Positions 1 to 8,049 of a stretch of DNA of 41,405 nucleotides are shown piece by piece; the first letter of the stretch is position 1, and each line of letters opens with the position of its first letter. A program made the position numbers and the translations under genes. Origin of the DNA: Clostridium sp. AM58-1XD (GTDB lineage: Bacteria > Bacillota > Clostridia > Lachnospirales > Lachnospiraceae). The stretch spans positions 1 through 41,405 of the forward strand of contig NZ_QSDR01000034.1 in the NCBI RefSeq assembly GCF_003464085.1. Reading direction: 5' to 3'. A model generated the notes under the pieces. It was not told the origin of the DNA and did no database searches. It saw only the letters and a program-made list of their open reading frames with translations.

Positions 1-219
1 TTTACACATATGTTTATAGTGATAAAACAAATTCATATTCAGGTATAATATGGGGAAACCTTTTATCAGTATACTCTGTAATAGTTGTAAAGTCACCATG
101 TTGTTCTATCTTTACACATATGTTTATAGTGATAAAACAAATTCATATTCAGGTATAATATGGGGAAACCTTTTATCAGTATACTCTGTAATAGTTGTAA
201 AGTCACCATGTTGTTCTAT
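1..219. repeat. 110-bp perfect tandem duplication at the 3' end of the nuclease-like gene
   Basis: Positions 1-109 are repeated exactly at 111-219; the unit is 110 bp and the last base differs (c at 110, g at 220). The right copy contains the last ~32 codons and the stop (124-126) of the minus-strand nuclease-like gene. The left copy lies beyond that stop, so the duplication does not change the protein. Complete identity means it is recent, or a local assembly artefact. The window starts exactly at the copy boundary, so further copies to the left cannot be excluded. Confidence 0.9.
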
Positions 220-944
220 GTCTTGGTTGATATTTGCAACTCTATCTTGAAGCGCCTCTAGATATATACTATGTAGTATATATTTACTTTCTTTTCCTTT
301 GGCTCTAAAAATTCGTTTATCACCATAATATAATTCATATGAAATTAATTGACCATATGGTTCAAAATGAATTCCCATACCTTTAGCGTGATTTGTTGAA
401 TATACACTTCTTATTTTTACTTGTTTTTCGAACATATATGAGCAAGTTGCAAGTTCAATATCTAACCAAGAGCATGCCTTTTCCCCCCTAAAATCACCAA
501 GTGCTAATTTACCTTTTTTTTCAATTAAAGTTTCAACAGTAAAAAGCCCCCAAAATCCTTTTAAAGAAATAGCAAATCTTAGTGGAAAATTTTGCCTATC
601 TGCAAAATCTTTTCTCTTTTGCAAATTCCCCTGGGATATTTTAAATATTTCTTTATCTGTATGTTTTACTTCAAGTAACATCTCATAGCCGTCACGCAAT
701 TCTATTTTAAAATCCGGAGTATATTCTCCTGTAATATGAGATAATCCTTCGTCATAGGCTTCAAAATGTTTTATGCTTCAAGTGATTTTAAAACAATAAT
801 AAAATCAGCTTCTTTTTCTTTCCCGACAATTCTTTTTTTATATTCTTCATAATCAATATTTAAAGACTGTGCTAAACTCTTTTTTTCATCTTCGGTCTTA
901 TCAATTACGAATTGATTAAATGCTAATAATTTATGTAAATCCAT
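124..944 (-). pseudogene. PD-(D/E)XK nuclease-like protein, single frameshift near 770
   Basis: The start is ATG at 944 on the minus strand, behind a good ribosome-binding site (GGAGG, 953-957). The frame runs about 57 codons and stops at 771-773. Homology-like sequence resumes at once in another frame and continues to 124. One extra base near 767-776 restores a protein of about 273 residues. The rejoined part shows the core of a restriction-endonuclease-fold nuclease: a TPDF motif, about 12 residues later LLEVKH (the E-x-K), then a helix with KRKDFA and an FAI strand. It is AT-rich, unlike the genes from 1.6 kb on. Its promoter carries an SOS box, which suggests induction by DNA damage. I cannot assign a family; it could be an anti-phage or mobile-element nuclease. 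The frameshift may be real or a sequencing error; the 191-codon downstream part alone also has an in-frame ATG at 699. Confidence 0.7.
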
Positions 945-1051
945 TAACAATTACCTCCGTCAAATTCCGATTTACTCTTGCCAATCGAACAGCCAAGACC
1001 AAAACTATTGAGCAGAGACTAACCGCTACCGTTTAGGTCGATAATAGATAT

Positions 1052-1080
1052 ATTATATCAAACATATGTTCGGAGTGCAA
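1052..1080 (-). promoter_or_regulatory. Sigma-A promoter with LexA/DinR (SOS) box in the spacer
   Basis: Read on the minus strand: TTGCAC (1080-1075), a 17-base spacer, then a perfect TATAAT (1057-1052). The spacer holds CGAACATATGTTTG (1072-1059), one mismatch from the Gram-positive LexA box CGAAC-N4-GTTCG. LexA bound there would cover the promoter. The nearest gene downstream is the nuclease-like gene starting at 944, after a leader of about 100 bases. Confidence 0.8.
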
Positions 1081-1268
1081 TATATAAATGAAATTTTCAG
1101 GAGAAATTGATGGATGATATCTGTCCTGACTCCAAAATCATTTTCCATATCCTGATAGTACTGTCTATCACGTAATAAACACGAACTTATTCACCTTGTT
1201 CACACTTCAGAAAGTACGCTTTTCATATGCCGGACCTAGAAGAAAGTCCACTCAGCGAACCTCGTCTC
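1081..1268. other. Non-coding AT-rich stretch upstream of the SOS promoter
   Basis: No gene is supported here. The minus strand has a short open stretch with the look of coding sequence (residues ...RDRQYYQDMEND..., about 1100-1175), but it has no start or ribosome-binding site and ends inside the SOS promoter. It may be the tail of a decayed gene. This is probably where AT-rich accessory DNA gives way to core chromosome. Confidence 0.4.
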
Positions 1269-1375
1269 CGGACTCCAGCCGGCGATTCCCAACTGCCTAA
1301 GGAACGGGCGTAGTGACTTGGCCACCGCCTTGGAACGCAGTCCGTTCCTTAGGCGGCGTAATCCTATGGAGTCCG
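1269..1375. repeat. Large nested inverted repeat (intergenic hairpin)
   Basis: The outer arms are CGGACTCC (1269-1276) and GGAGTCCG (1368-1375). The inner arms are GCCTAAGGAACGG (1295-1307) and CCGTTCCTTAGGC (1342-1354), a perfect 13-bp pairing around a 34-base loop. There is no coding support. The GC-rich arms contrast with the AT-rich sequence to the left. It could be a miniature mobile repeat, a non-coding RNA or simply a dispersed intergenic repeat. Confidence 0.6.
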
Positions 1376-1451
1376 CAGTGCAGCTCCATTGCGCTTCGCT
1401 TAATACCCGATGAAGCGGGGCACGCTGTGTCGCTCACGGGCTTCGCCCTAT

Positions 1452-1516
1452 GAAAAAGGACAAAATCAAATTTGCTTATGTGCAAGCACAATGCAAATCC
1501 GCTTTTGTCCTTTTTC
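1452..1516. terminator. Strong triple-nested hairpin, terminator-like
   Basis: Perfect arms GAAAAAGGACAAAA (1452-1465) and TTTTGTCCTTTTTC (1503-1516) enclose ATTTGC/GCAAAT (1470-1475 / 1493-1498) and TGTGC-AA-GCACA (1479-1490). The A-tract and T-tract flanks would let it act as an intrinsic terminator in both directions, insulating metF from whatever lies to the left. Confidence 0.6.
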
Positions 1517-1570
1517 GCACTGCTCATTGCCTGCGTGTAAATTCCCATAGAACTTTGGAAAAAATTGTGA

Positions 1571-1576
1571 TATAAT
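1571..1576 (+). promoter_or_regulatory. Putative -10 box of the metF operon
   Basis: TATAAT at 1571-1576 lies just upstream of metF. The -35 at 17-base spacing (TAGAAC, 1548-1553) is weak. The leader would be short, about 15-30 bases, leaving no room for a cobalamin or SAM riboswitch. Confidence 0.5.
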
Positions 1577-1609
1577 TCATGGAAAACTGAAAAAGGTATG
1601 GTGAATCGC

Positions 1610-2470
1610 ATGAAAATAAAGGAAATACTGGAACAGAGAAAACCAACCATTTCTTTTGAGGTGTTCCCTCCAAAGACAGAAGATAAATATGAGACGGTAA
1701 AAGAGGCGGCTCTTGAGATTGCAAAGCTGAAGCCGGCCTTTATGAGTGTTACATACGGAGCAGGCGGCGGGACGAGCCGCTATACGGTGGATATTGCTTC
1801 TACGCTGATGGAGCAGGGAGGTGTGACGCCGATTGCCCATCTGACCTGCGTTTCTTCTACCAGGGAAAAAGTGAGGGAAGTTCTTGGAGAACTGAAAATA
1901 AGAGAAATTGAAAACATACTGGCTCTGCGCGGTGATATTCCGGAAGGAGGGCCTGTTGAGAACGATTACCGGTATGCTTCCGAACTGATCTATGATATCA
2001 AGCAGGCAGGAGACTTCTGTATAGGGGCGGCATGCTATCCGGAGGGCCATGTGGAATCAGAGAATAAGACGGTAGATATCGGATATCTGAAAGAAAAGGT
2101 GGAAGCAGGCTGCGATTTTGTGACTACGCAGATGTTTTTTGACAACAATATTTTATATAACTATCTTTACAGGATCAGGGAGCGGGGAATTACGGTCCCC
2201 GTCGTGGCAGGGATTATGCCTGTGACGAATGTCAGCCAGATTAAGAGAATCTGCCAGATGTCGGGAACGGCTCTGCCGGTCAGATTCAAGGCGTTGCTGG
2301 ACCGGTTCGGCAACAGCCCGGCAGCAATGAAGCAGGCCGGAATTGCCTACGCTACGGAGCAGATCATCGACCTGATTGCCAACGGAGTAAACGGAATCCA
2401 TGTGTATTCCATGAATAAGCCGGATGTAGCGGCAAAAATCAGGGAGAATCTGTCCGATATCATAGACTGA
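1610..2470 (+). CDS. metF: 5,10-methylenetetrahydrofolate reductase
   Basis: A FAD enzyme that reduces methylene-THF to methyl-THF, the methyl donor for methionine synthase. The protein (286 residues from this start) shows the family landmarks in order: ISFEVFPPK near the N-terminus with the conserved Glu, SVTYGAGG, HLTCV, LRGD, an AACYPEGH segment, TQMFFD and GIMP. Length matches bacterial MetF. I chose ATG 1610 (MKIKEILEQ...) because GGTG sits at a workable distance; ATG 1598 adds four residues and is the alternative. It is the first gene of an operon with the MetH reactivation protein and MetH, which use its product. Intact. Confidence 0.95.
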   Translation: MKIKEILEQRKPTISFEVFPPKTEDKYETVKEAALEIAKLKPAFMSVTYGAGGGTSRYTVDIASTLMEQGGVTPIAHLTCVSSTREKVREVLGELKIREIENILALRGDIPEGGPVENDYRYASELIYDIKQAGDFCIGAACYPEGHVESENKTVDIGYLKEKVEAGCDFVTTQMFFDNNILYNYLYRIRERGITVPVVAGIMPVTNVSQIKRICQMSGTALPVRFKALLDRFGNSPAAMKQAGIAYATEQIIDLIANGVNGIHVYSMNKPDVAAKIRENLSDIID

Positions 2471-2508
2471 TGTAAGAAGCGGATGATCCGGAAAGGCGGC
2501 TTTGATCG

Positions 2509-3168
2509 ATGCGGTTGGAACATGTGGCAAAGGAAACCAGACGGTATCTGGGATATGGAAACAGGGAGGCAGATGAGGCGACGGATAGGTTGATTGCAGA
2601 GGCGATGGAGGAACTTCTTCAGACGGCTGTCTGCCGTTCTGTCTGCCGTGAATTTGATCTGTTTCTTCCGCATGGAGATGAGGAAGGGACAGTGACAACG
2701 GATGCATTTACGGCAAAGAGCCGGAATTTGCATAAAAATCTGAAGGACTGTGAAAAAGTACTTATTTTTGGTGCTACGCTGGGAGCGCCGGTGGATAAGC
2801 TGATTCAGCGGTATGAGCGAATCAGAATGAGCCGGGCCGTCGTGCTTCAGGCCGCTGCCGCAGCACTGATTGAAGAGTACTGCGACGAAGAAAACAGCCG
2901 TTGGAAGACAGAGTATGAGGAAAAGGGCTGGTATATGAGACCGCGTTTCAGCCCGGGATACGGAGATTTTCCACTGGAATGCCAGAGCGGAATTATAGCG
3001 GCTCTGGAAGCCGGAAAACGAATCGGAATTACGCTGACGGAGAGCCTTTTGATGGCGCCTTCCAAGTCGGTGACGGCGGTAATCGGGCTGAGCCGCCGGA
3101 AGGCCTCATGCGTTCTTCAGGGCTGCGAGGCGTGTGCAAAAACGGACTGTGCCTACCGAAGAGGATGA
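2509..3168 (+). CDS. Stand-alone MetH reactivation-domain protein
   Basis: This 219-residue protein resembles the C-terminal AdoMet-binding activation domain of long MetH proteins, here as a separate polypeptide. Family role: bind AdoMet and remethylate cob(II)alamin that has been oxidised on methionine synthase. Visible features are the segment ending RPRFSPGYGDFPLECQ (the R-x-S-x-G-Y-G-D-x-P signature), the downstream MAPSKSVTAVIGL strand, and a Cys-containing tail (CEACAKTDC) seen in clostridial versions. It lies between metF and metH, 16 bases before metH, which itself lacks this domain, so the two probably work together. Start ATG 2509 follows GGCGG/AAAGG-like sequence. Confidence 0.88.
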   Translation: MRLEHVAKETRRYLGYGNREADEATDRLIAEAMEELLQTAVCRSVCREFDLFLPHGDEEGTVTTDAFTAKSRNLHKNLKDCEKVLIFGATLGAPVDKLIQRYERIRMSRAVVLQAAAAALIEEYCDEENSRWKTEYEEKGWYMRPRFSPGYGDFPLECQSGIIAALEAGKRIGITLTESLLMAPSKSVTAVIGLSRRKASCVLQGCEACAKTDCAYRRG

Positions 3169-3184
3169 CAGACAGGAGTGAATT

Positions 3185-5626
3185 ATGAGTATCTTAGATA
3201 AAATTGGAAAACAGATTATATTTTTTGACGGAGGAATGGGAAGCCTTCTACAGGAAAAGGGCCTGAAGCCGGGAGAGCTGCCGGAAACCTGGAATATCCG
3301 TCATAGTGACGTGATAACAGAGATTCACCGCAGCTATCTGGAAGCCGGCAGTGATATCATAACGACAAATACATTCGGCGCCAACAGGCTGAAATATCAC
3401 GAGGCAGCGGAGTACGGGCTGGAGGCCGTCGTATCGGCGGCTCTTAAAAATGCCGTAAAGGCTGTGGAAGAGGCGGAGAAAACGACAGGCAGGAGAGGTG
3501 TAATTGCCCTCGATCTGGGACCGACCGGCAAGCTTTTAAAACCTCTTGGAGATCTGGATTTTGAAGAAGCCGTATCCATGTATAAGGAAGTGGTGGAGAT
3601 CGGCGTAAAAAACGGAGCCGACTGCATTTTGATTGAAACCATGAGCGACGGCTATGAGATGAAGGCTGCCGTTCTGGCGGTGAAGGAAAATTCGGCCCTT
3701 CCTGTTTTTGCGACACTGACCTTTGACGAAAGGGGAAAGCTGCTGACAGGAGGAGACGTATCGTCGGCCGTTGCACTTTTGGAAGGCTTAGGCGTTGATG
3801 CGGTTGGAATCAACTGCGGTCTTGGCCCCGTTCAGATGAAAAAAATTGCTGAAAGCATGATAAAAACGGCTTCAGTTCCAGTTATTATCAACCCTAACGC
3901 CGGCCTGCCGAGAAGTGAAAATGGTAAGACCGTATATGACATTGACGCGGATGAATTCGCTAAGACGGTAAAAGAAATTGCAGACATGGGAGCCTCATTC
4001 ATAGGGGGCTGCTGCGGCACCACGCCGGAACATATCAGGAAAACGGTGGAACTCTGTAAAGATATGACGCCTGTTCCGATTATAAAAAAAGACAAGACCG
4101 TAGTTACATCCTGGTCCCATGCAGTGGAGATCGGCAGGGATCCTGTAATAATCGGGGAGAGGATCAATCCTACTGGAAAATCGAAGCTGAAGCAGGCGCT
4201 GAAGGATCATAACCTGGACTACCTCCTTCAGGAGGGAGTGGTACAACAGGACAATGGAGCCCATATTTTAGATGTTAATGTGGGACTTCCGGATATAAAT
4301 GAACCAGAAATGATGACAGAAGTGGTGAGAGAACTTCAAAGCGTACTGGACCTTCCGCTCCAGATCGATACCTCCGATGTGGAGGCGATGGAACGCGCCA
4401 TGAGAATCTATAACGGCAAGCCTCTGGTCAATTCCGTCAATGGAAAAGAGGAATCCATGAGAGCCGTTTTTCCGCTGGTTAAAAAATATGGAGGCGTTGT
4501 GGTAGCACTGGCTCTGGATGAAGGAGGAATTCCGGAGACGCCGGAGGGCCGCCTGGCGATTGCAGAAAAGATATACCGCAGGGCGGCAGAGTATGGCATT
4601 GAGAAGAAGGATATTCTCGTGGATGCTCTCTGTCTGACCGTGAGTTCTGACAGCAAAGGCGCGCTGACCACCCTGGAGACGGTGCAGAGGATTACTGTCG
4701 ACGGCGGAAGAACGATTCTGGGAGTGTCAAATATTTCGTTCGGCCTGCCCCACAGAGAGATTATCAATGCCTCTTTCTTTGCCATGGCGCTTCAAAGCGG
4801 CCTGAGCGCGGCGATTATCAATCCGAATTCAGAGGGGATGATGCGGGCTTATTACAGTTTCCGCGCCCTGGCGGATCTGGACGCTCAGTGTGCCGACTAC
4901 ATTGCCCAATACGCAGGCCTGCCGGCCGGAGGAGACACGAAACGGACGGCTGAAAAAGCGGGCGCAGGCGATGGAAAAGGCGCCAAAGGCGCGGAAAAGG
5001 GAGCTGTCAGATCACTAGGAGAGAGCGTGGAGAAGGGACTGAGAGAGCAGGCGGTTCACCATGTGAGAGAGCTTCTGGAGGAAAAAGAACCTTTGACCAT
5101 TATCCAGGAAGAGATGATACCGGCTCTCGACGCCGTAGGAAAACGATTCGAAGAGGGGACGATGTTTCTTCCACAGCTTCTGATGAGCGCTGAGGCGGCA
5201 AAAGCCGCATTTGAAGTGATTAAGGACAGAATGGCTGTCAGCGGACAGAGCCAGGAGAAAAAAGGAACGATCATTCTGGCTACGGTGAAGGGCGACATTC
5301 ACGACATAGGGAAGAATATTGTAAAGGTACTGCTGGAAAATTACAGCTATGATGTGATCGACCTTGGGAAGGACGTGCCGCCGGAGTTGATTCTTCAGAA
5401 AGCTCAGGAAGAGCACGTGCCTCTTGTCGGCCTTTCTGCTCTGATGACGACTACGGTTCCGAGCATGGAAGAGACGATCAGAAGACTTCGAAAAGAGGCG
5501 CCGTGGGTAAAGGTTATGGTCGGAGGAGCCGTTTTGACGGAAGAATACGCGAGAACGATCGATGCGGATCGATACTGCAGGGATGCCATGGCATCCGTAA
5601 AATACGCAGAAGAAATTTTTCTGTAG
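3185..5626 (+). CDS. metH: Cobalamin-dependent methionine synthase, core form
   Basis: Transfers methyl from methyl-THF to homocysteine through methylcobalamin. The 813 residues form the homocysteine domain (about 1-290; zinc ligands Cys211 in GINCG and Cys276/277 in GGCCG), the pterin-binding domain (about 315-575, with IGERINPTGK), a helical cap (about 620-690) and the B12 domain with DIHDIG (704-709; His706 is the expected cobalt ligand). The AdoMet reactivation domain is absent and is supplied by the gene just upstream. A Lys/Gly/Ala/Glu-rich linker (about 577-620) between the pterin and cap domains is longer than usual and looks flexible. The ribosome-binding site is ACAGGAG before ATG 3185. 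Intact. Confidence 0.95.
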   Translation: MSILDKIGKQIIFFDGGMGSLLQEKGLKPGELPETWNIRHSDVITEIHRSYLEAGSDIITTNTFGANRLKYHEAAEYGLEAVVSAALKNAVKAVEEAEKTTGRRGVIALDLGPTGKLLKPLGDLDFEEAVSMYKEVVEIGVKNGADCILIETMSDGYEMKAAVLAVKENSALPVFATLTFDERGKLLTGGDVSSAVALLEGLGVDAVGINCGLGPVQMKKIAESMIKTASVPVIINPNAGLPRSENGKTVYDIDADEFAKTVKEIADMGASFIGGCCGTTPEHIRKTVELCKDMTPVPIIKKDKTVVTSWSHAVEIGRDPVIIGERINPTGKSKLKQALKDHNLDYLLQEGVVQQDNGAHILDVNVGLPDINEPEMMTEVVRELQSVLDLPLQIDTSDVEAMERAMRIYNGKPLVNSVNGKEESMRAVFPLVKKYGGVVVALALDEGGIPETPEGRLAIAEKIYRRAAEYGIEKKDILVDALCLTVSSDSKGALTTLETVQRITVDGGRTILGVSNISFGLPHREIINASFFAMALQSGLSAAIINPNSEGMMRAYYSFRALADLDAQCADYIAQYAGLPAGGDTKRTAEKAGAGDGKGAKGAEKGAVRSLGESVEKGLREQAVHHVRELLEEKEPLTIIQEEMIPALDAVGKRFEEGTMFLPQLLMSAEAAKAAFEVIKDRMAVSGQSQEKKGTIILATVKGDIHDIGKNIVKVLLENYSYDVIDLGKDVPPELILQKAQEEHVPLVGLSALMTTTVPSMEETIRRLRKEAPWVKVMVGGAVLTEEYARTIDADRYCRDAMASVKYAEEIFL

Positions 5627-5644
5627 GGAAAAGAGGAGATAACG

Positions 5645-6301
5645 ATGTATCAGGGATGTATATTTGATCTGGACGGAACACTGCTCAATACGATCCATGC
5701 GCTGACCTTTACTACGAACAAGGTTCTGGAGCGGTTTCACCTGCCTCCGGTAGGGGAAGAAGATATGAAGCAGTTTGTAGGCGATGGATATAAAAAGCAG
5801 ATGGAACGCTCCCTGATCTGCGCCGGAGACAGGGAATTAAAGTATTTTGAGGATTCCCTTCCTGTATATATGGAAGAATTTGAGAAATACTGCCTTTATA
5901 AGGTAGTGCCATATGATGGAATCCCGGAGCTTCTGGATTTCCTGAAAAAGAAGGGAATAAAAACTGCCGTTTTTTCCAACAAGCCTCATGCCAGAACGGT
6001 GGAAACCATCGAGGGGACATTTGGCAAAGGCTGCTTTGATGCTGTTTACGGAGAACGGCCGGGCATAGCGAAAAAGCCGGATCCGGCCGGCGTTGCCGCA
6101 ATTATAAACGAATGGAAGCTCAAACCGGAAGATATCCTTTATTTTGGAGATACAAATACCGATATGAAGACCGGGGAGGCGGCCGGCGTGGATACGGCGG
6201 GCGTTTTGTGGGGATTTCGCGGACGTGAGGAACTGGAAGCATTCAGCCCCAGATATATCATCGCCCATCCTTCTGATATTTTCAAAGCCTTTGAGGATTA
6301 G
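5645..6301 (+). CDS. HAD-superfamily phosphatase, phosphoglycolate phosphatase-like
   Basis: A 218-residue HAD-IA hydrolase. Motif I is FDLDGTLLNT at the N-terminus, motif II the Ser in VFSNKPH, motif III the Lys in AKKPDP, and motif IV GDTNTDM. The helical cap lies between motifs I and II. It starts 18 bases after metH behind GAGGAG, so it is probably co-transcribed. The closest family is Gph/PpaX-like phosphatases acting on small phosphorylated metabolites or pyrophosphate; the substrate cannot be read from sequence. Confidence 0.88.
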   Translation: MYQGCIFDLDGTLLNTIHALTFTTNKVLERFHLPPVGEEDMKQFVGDGYKKQMERSLICAGDRELKYFEDSLPVYMEEFEKYCLYKVVPYDGIPELLDFLKKKGIKTAVFSNKPHARTVETIEGTFGKGCFDAVYGERPGIAKKPDPAGVAAIINEWKLKPEDILYFGDTNTDMKTGEAAGVDTAGVLWGFRGREELEAFSPRYIIAHPSDIFKAFED

Positions 6302-6304
6302 AAC

Positions 6305-7342
6305 ATGAAAATAAAGAGCAGAAAAAAAAGCCGGATCATGGCTTTTACAGCAGGTATCCTCCTTATTCTGACAGCTGCCGGATGCGGGAACAGGATCCAT
6401 GGAGAATATTCAGACATAGATAAAGAGGCGGATGCATACCGTTTTGAGAGCCGGGCCGGGGAAGACGAGAATTCCCGGCTTTCTGTTGTTACGACCATAT
6501 TTCCCTACTATGACTTTATCAGGCAGGTGGCCGGAGAACGGGTAGAGCTGTCCATGGTCGTACCCGCAGGCATGGACAGTCATTCGTTTGAACCAACGCC
6601 TGCGGATATGAGACTGATCCAGGAAGCGGACCTTTTAATCTGTAACGGCGGGGCCATGGAACACTGGATGGGAGAGGCGCTGCAGGCGATTGACACATCC
6701 CATATGGAAGTCATCACGATGATGGACTATGTGGAATTATTTGAAGAAGATCATGTGGAGGGAATGGAAGAGGAGGAAGTTCATGACCATGACGGCCATG
6801 AAGAAGAGATCGAATACGATGAGCATATCTGGACATCGCCCCGTAATGCGGTAATTATTGTAGGGAAAATACGGGATGCCCTGATTGCAGCAGACCCGCA
6901 GGGAGCAGAAGATTACAGAAAAAATGCGGGTTCCTATATTGCTTCACTGGAAAAACTGGATGAAGAGATGAAGACGGTTATGAAGGACAGAAAACGGAAT
7001 ATGATTATTCTGGGAGATAAGTTCCCGTTTCGCTATCTGGCGGAGGAATATGGTCTGGATTACAGAGCAGCGTTTTCCGGGTGCAGTACGGATACGGAAC
7101 CGAGTGCCAGAACGATCGCCTATCTGATAGATAAAATAAAGGAAAAAAACATTCCTGCCGTGTATTATCTGGAGCTTTCCAGTCACAGGGTGGCGGAAAT
7201 TATCTCAGAAGAGACGGGAGCAGAACCTTTGCTCTTGCATTCCTGCCACAATGTGACTAGAATAGAGTTTGAATCCGGCATTACCTATCTCCAGCTGATG
7301 GAGGGGAATGTGGAAAACCTTAGAAAAGGATTAGATGAATGA
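6305..7342 (+). CDS. znuA: Zinc/manganese ABC transporter substrate-binding lipoprotein
   Basis: A 345-residue cluster A-I metal-binding lipoprotein. A basic start and hydrophobic core lead to the lipobox TAAGC with Cys27. The mature part opens with VVTTIFPYYDFIRQVAG and has metal-ligand positions in the HSFEPTPADM segment (first His), a His/Glu/Asp-rich loop (HDHDGHEEE) followed by DEHIWTSPRNA, and GDKFPFRYLAEEYGL near the C-terminus. The acidic His-rich loop is typical of zinc-specific members. It begins three bases after the HAD gene and overlaps znuC by four bases, so the transporter genes form one operon. Zn is favoured over Mn because of the loop and the CobW genes nearby. Confidence 0.9.
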   Translation: MKIKSRKKSRIMAFTAGILLILTAAGCGNRIHGEYSDIDKEADAYRFESRAGEDENSRLSVVTTIFPYYDFIRQVAGERVELSMVVPAGMDSHSFEPTPADMRLIQEADLLICNGGAMEHWMGEALQAIDTSHMEVITMMDYVELFEEDHVEGMEEEEVHDHDGHEEEIEYDEHIWTSPRNAVIIVGKIRDALIAADPQGAEDYRKNAGSYIASLEKLDEEMKTVMKDRKRNMIILGDKFPFRYLAEEYGLDYRAAFSGCSTDTEPSARTIAYLIDKIKEKNIPAVYYLELSSHRVAEIISEETGAEPLLLHSCHNVTRIEFESGITYLQLMEGNVENLRKGLDE

Positions 7343-8049
7343 ATTCGCTTATAACATGCAGCCATGTGGATTTTGGATATGAAAATTACGATGCGGTGGT
7401 GGATGTGACTATGGAGGTGAACCCGGGCGATTACCTCTGTATCGTCGGGGAGAACGGAGCGGGAAAGAGTACGCTGATGAAGGGCCTTTTAGGGCTTTTA
7501 AAGCCTACGGCTGGAACGATTGCCATTGCAGATGAATTAAAGAAGACGGGAATCGGCTATCTCCCGCAGCAGACAGCGGCCCAGAAGGATTTTCCTGCTA
7601 CCGTATGGGAAGTCGTACTTTCCGGAACGCTGGCCAGGATGGGACACCGGCCTTTTTATTCGAGAGAAGAGAAAAACATGGCTATTGTCAATATGGAACG
7701 GCTGGGAATTATGGATTTGAAAAAGGAGTGCTACCGCGACCTGTCCGGCGGACAGCAGCAGAGAGTACTCATAGCGAGAGCGCTCTGCGCAACGGAGCGG
7801 CTTCTGATTCTGGATGAGCCAATTACGGGGCTGGACCCTTCTGCGGCTCAGGATTTTTACCATTTGATCCGCCATCTGAACAGGGATGAGCATGTCGCTA
7901 TTCTCATGGTGACCCATGATGTGCAGAACATCGTGTCCCAGGCGGGGAAAATACTGCATTTGAAGCAGAAGACCCTGTTTTACGGGACGGCGGAGGAATA
8001 CAAAAAGAGCCTGGTGGGAAAGAAATTTCTGGGAGGTGAGGGAGTATGA
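7339..8049 (+). CDS. znuC: Zinc/manganese ABC transporter ATPase
   Basis: A 236-residue ABC ATPase energising metal import. Walker A is GENGAGKST, the Q-loop is in YLPQQ, the signature is LSGGQQQRV, Walker B is LLILDEP, and the switch His is in MVTHD. ATG 7339 overlaps the znuA stop and its own end overlaps znuB by four bases, indicating translational coupling. Length and motif spacing fit the ZnuC/MntB group. Confidence 0.93.
   Translation: MNSLITCSHVDFGYENYDAVVDVTMEVNPGDYLCIVGENGAGKSTLMKGLLGLLKPTAGTIAIADELKKTGIGYLPQQTAAQKDFPATVWEVVLSGTLARMGHRPFYSREEKNMAIVNMERLGIMDLKKECYRDLSGGQQQRVLIARALCATERLLILDEPITGLDPSAAQDFYHLIRHLNRDEHVAILMVTHDVQNIVSQAGKILHLKQKTLFYGTAEEYKKSLVGKKFLGGEGV

Noticed and set aside
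1517..1609. Cobalamin or SAM riboswitch expected before metF/metH
   Set aside because: Only a short leader is available and none of the conserved riboswitch core sequences is visible.
1297..1650. 117-codon minus-strand frame in the hairpin-rich gap before metF
   Set aside because: Runs through both inverted-repeat structures and the metF start; translation is unstructured.
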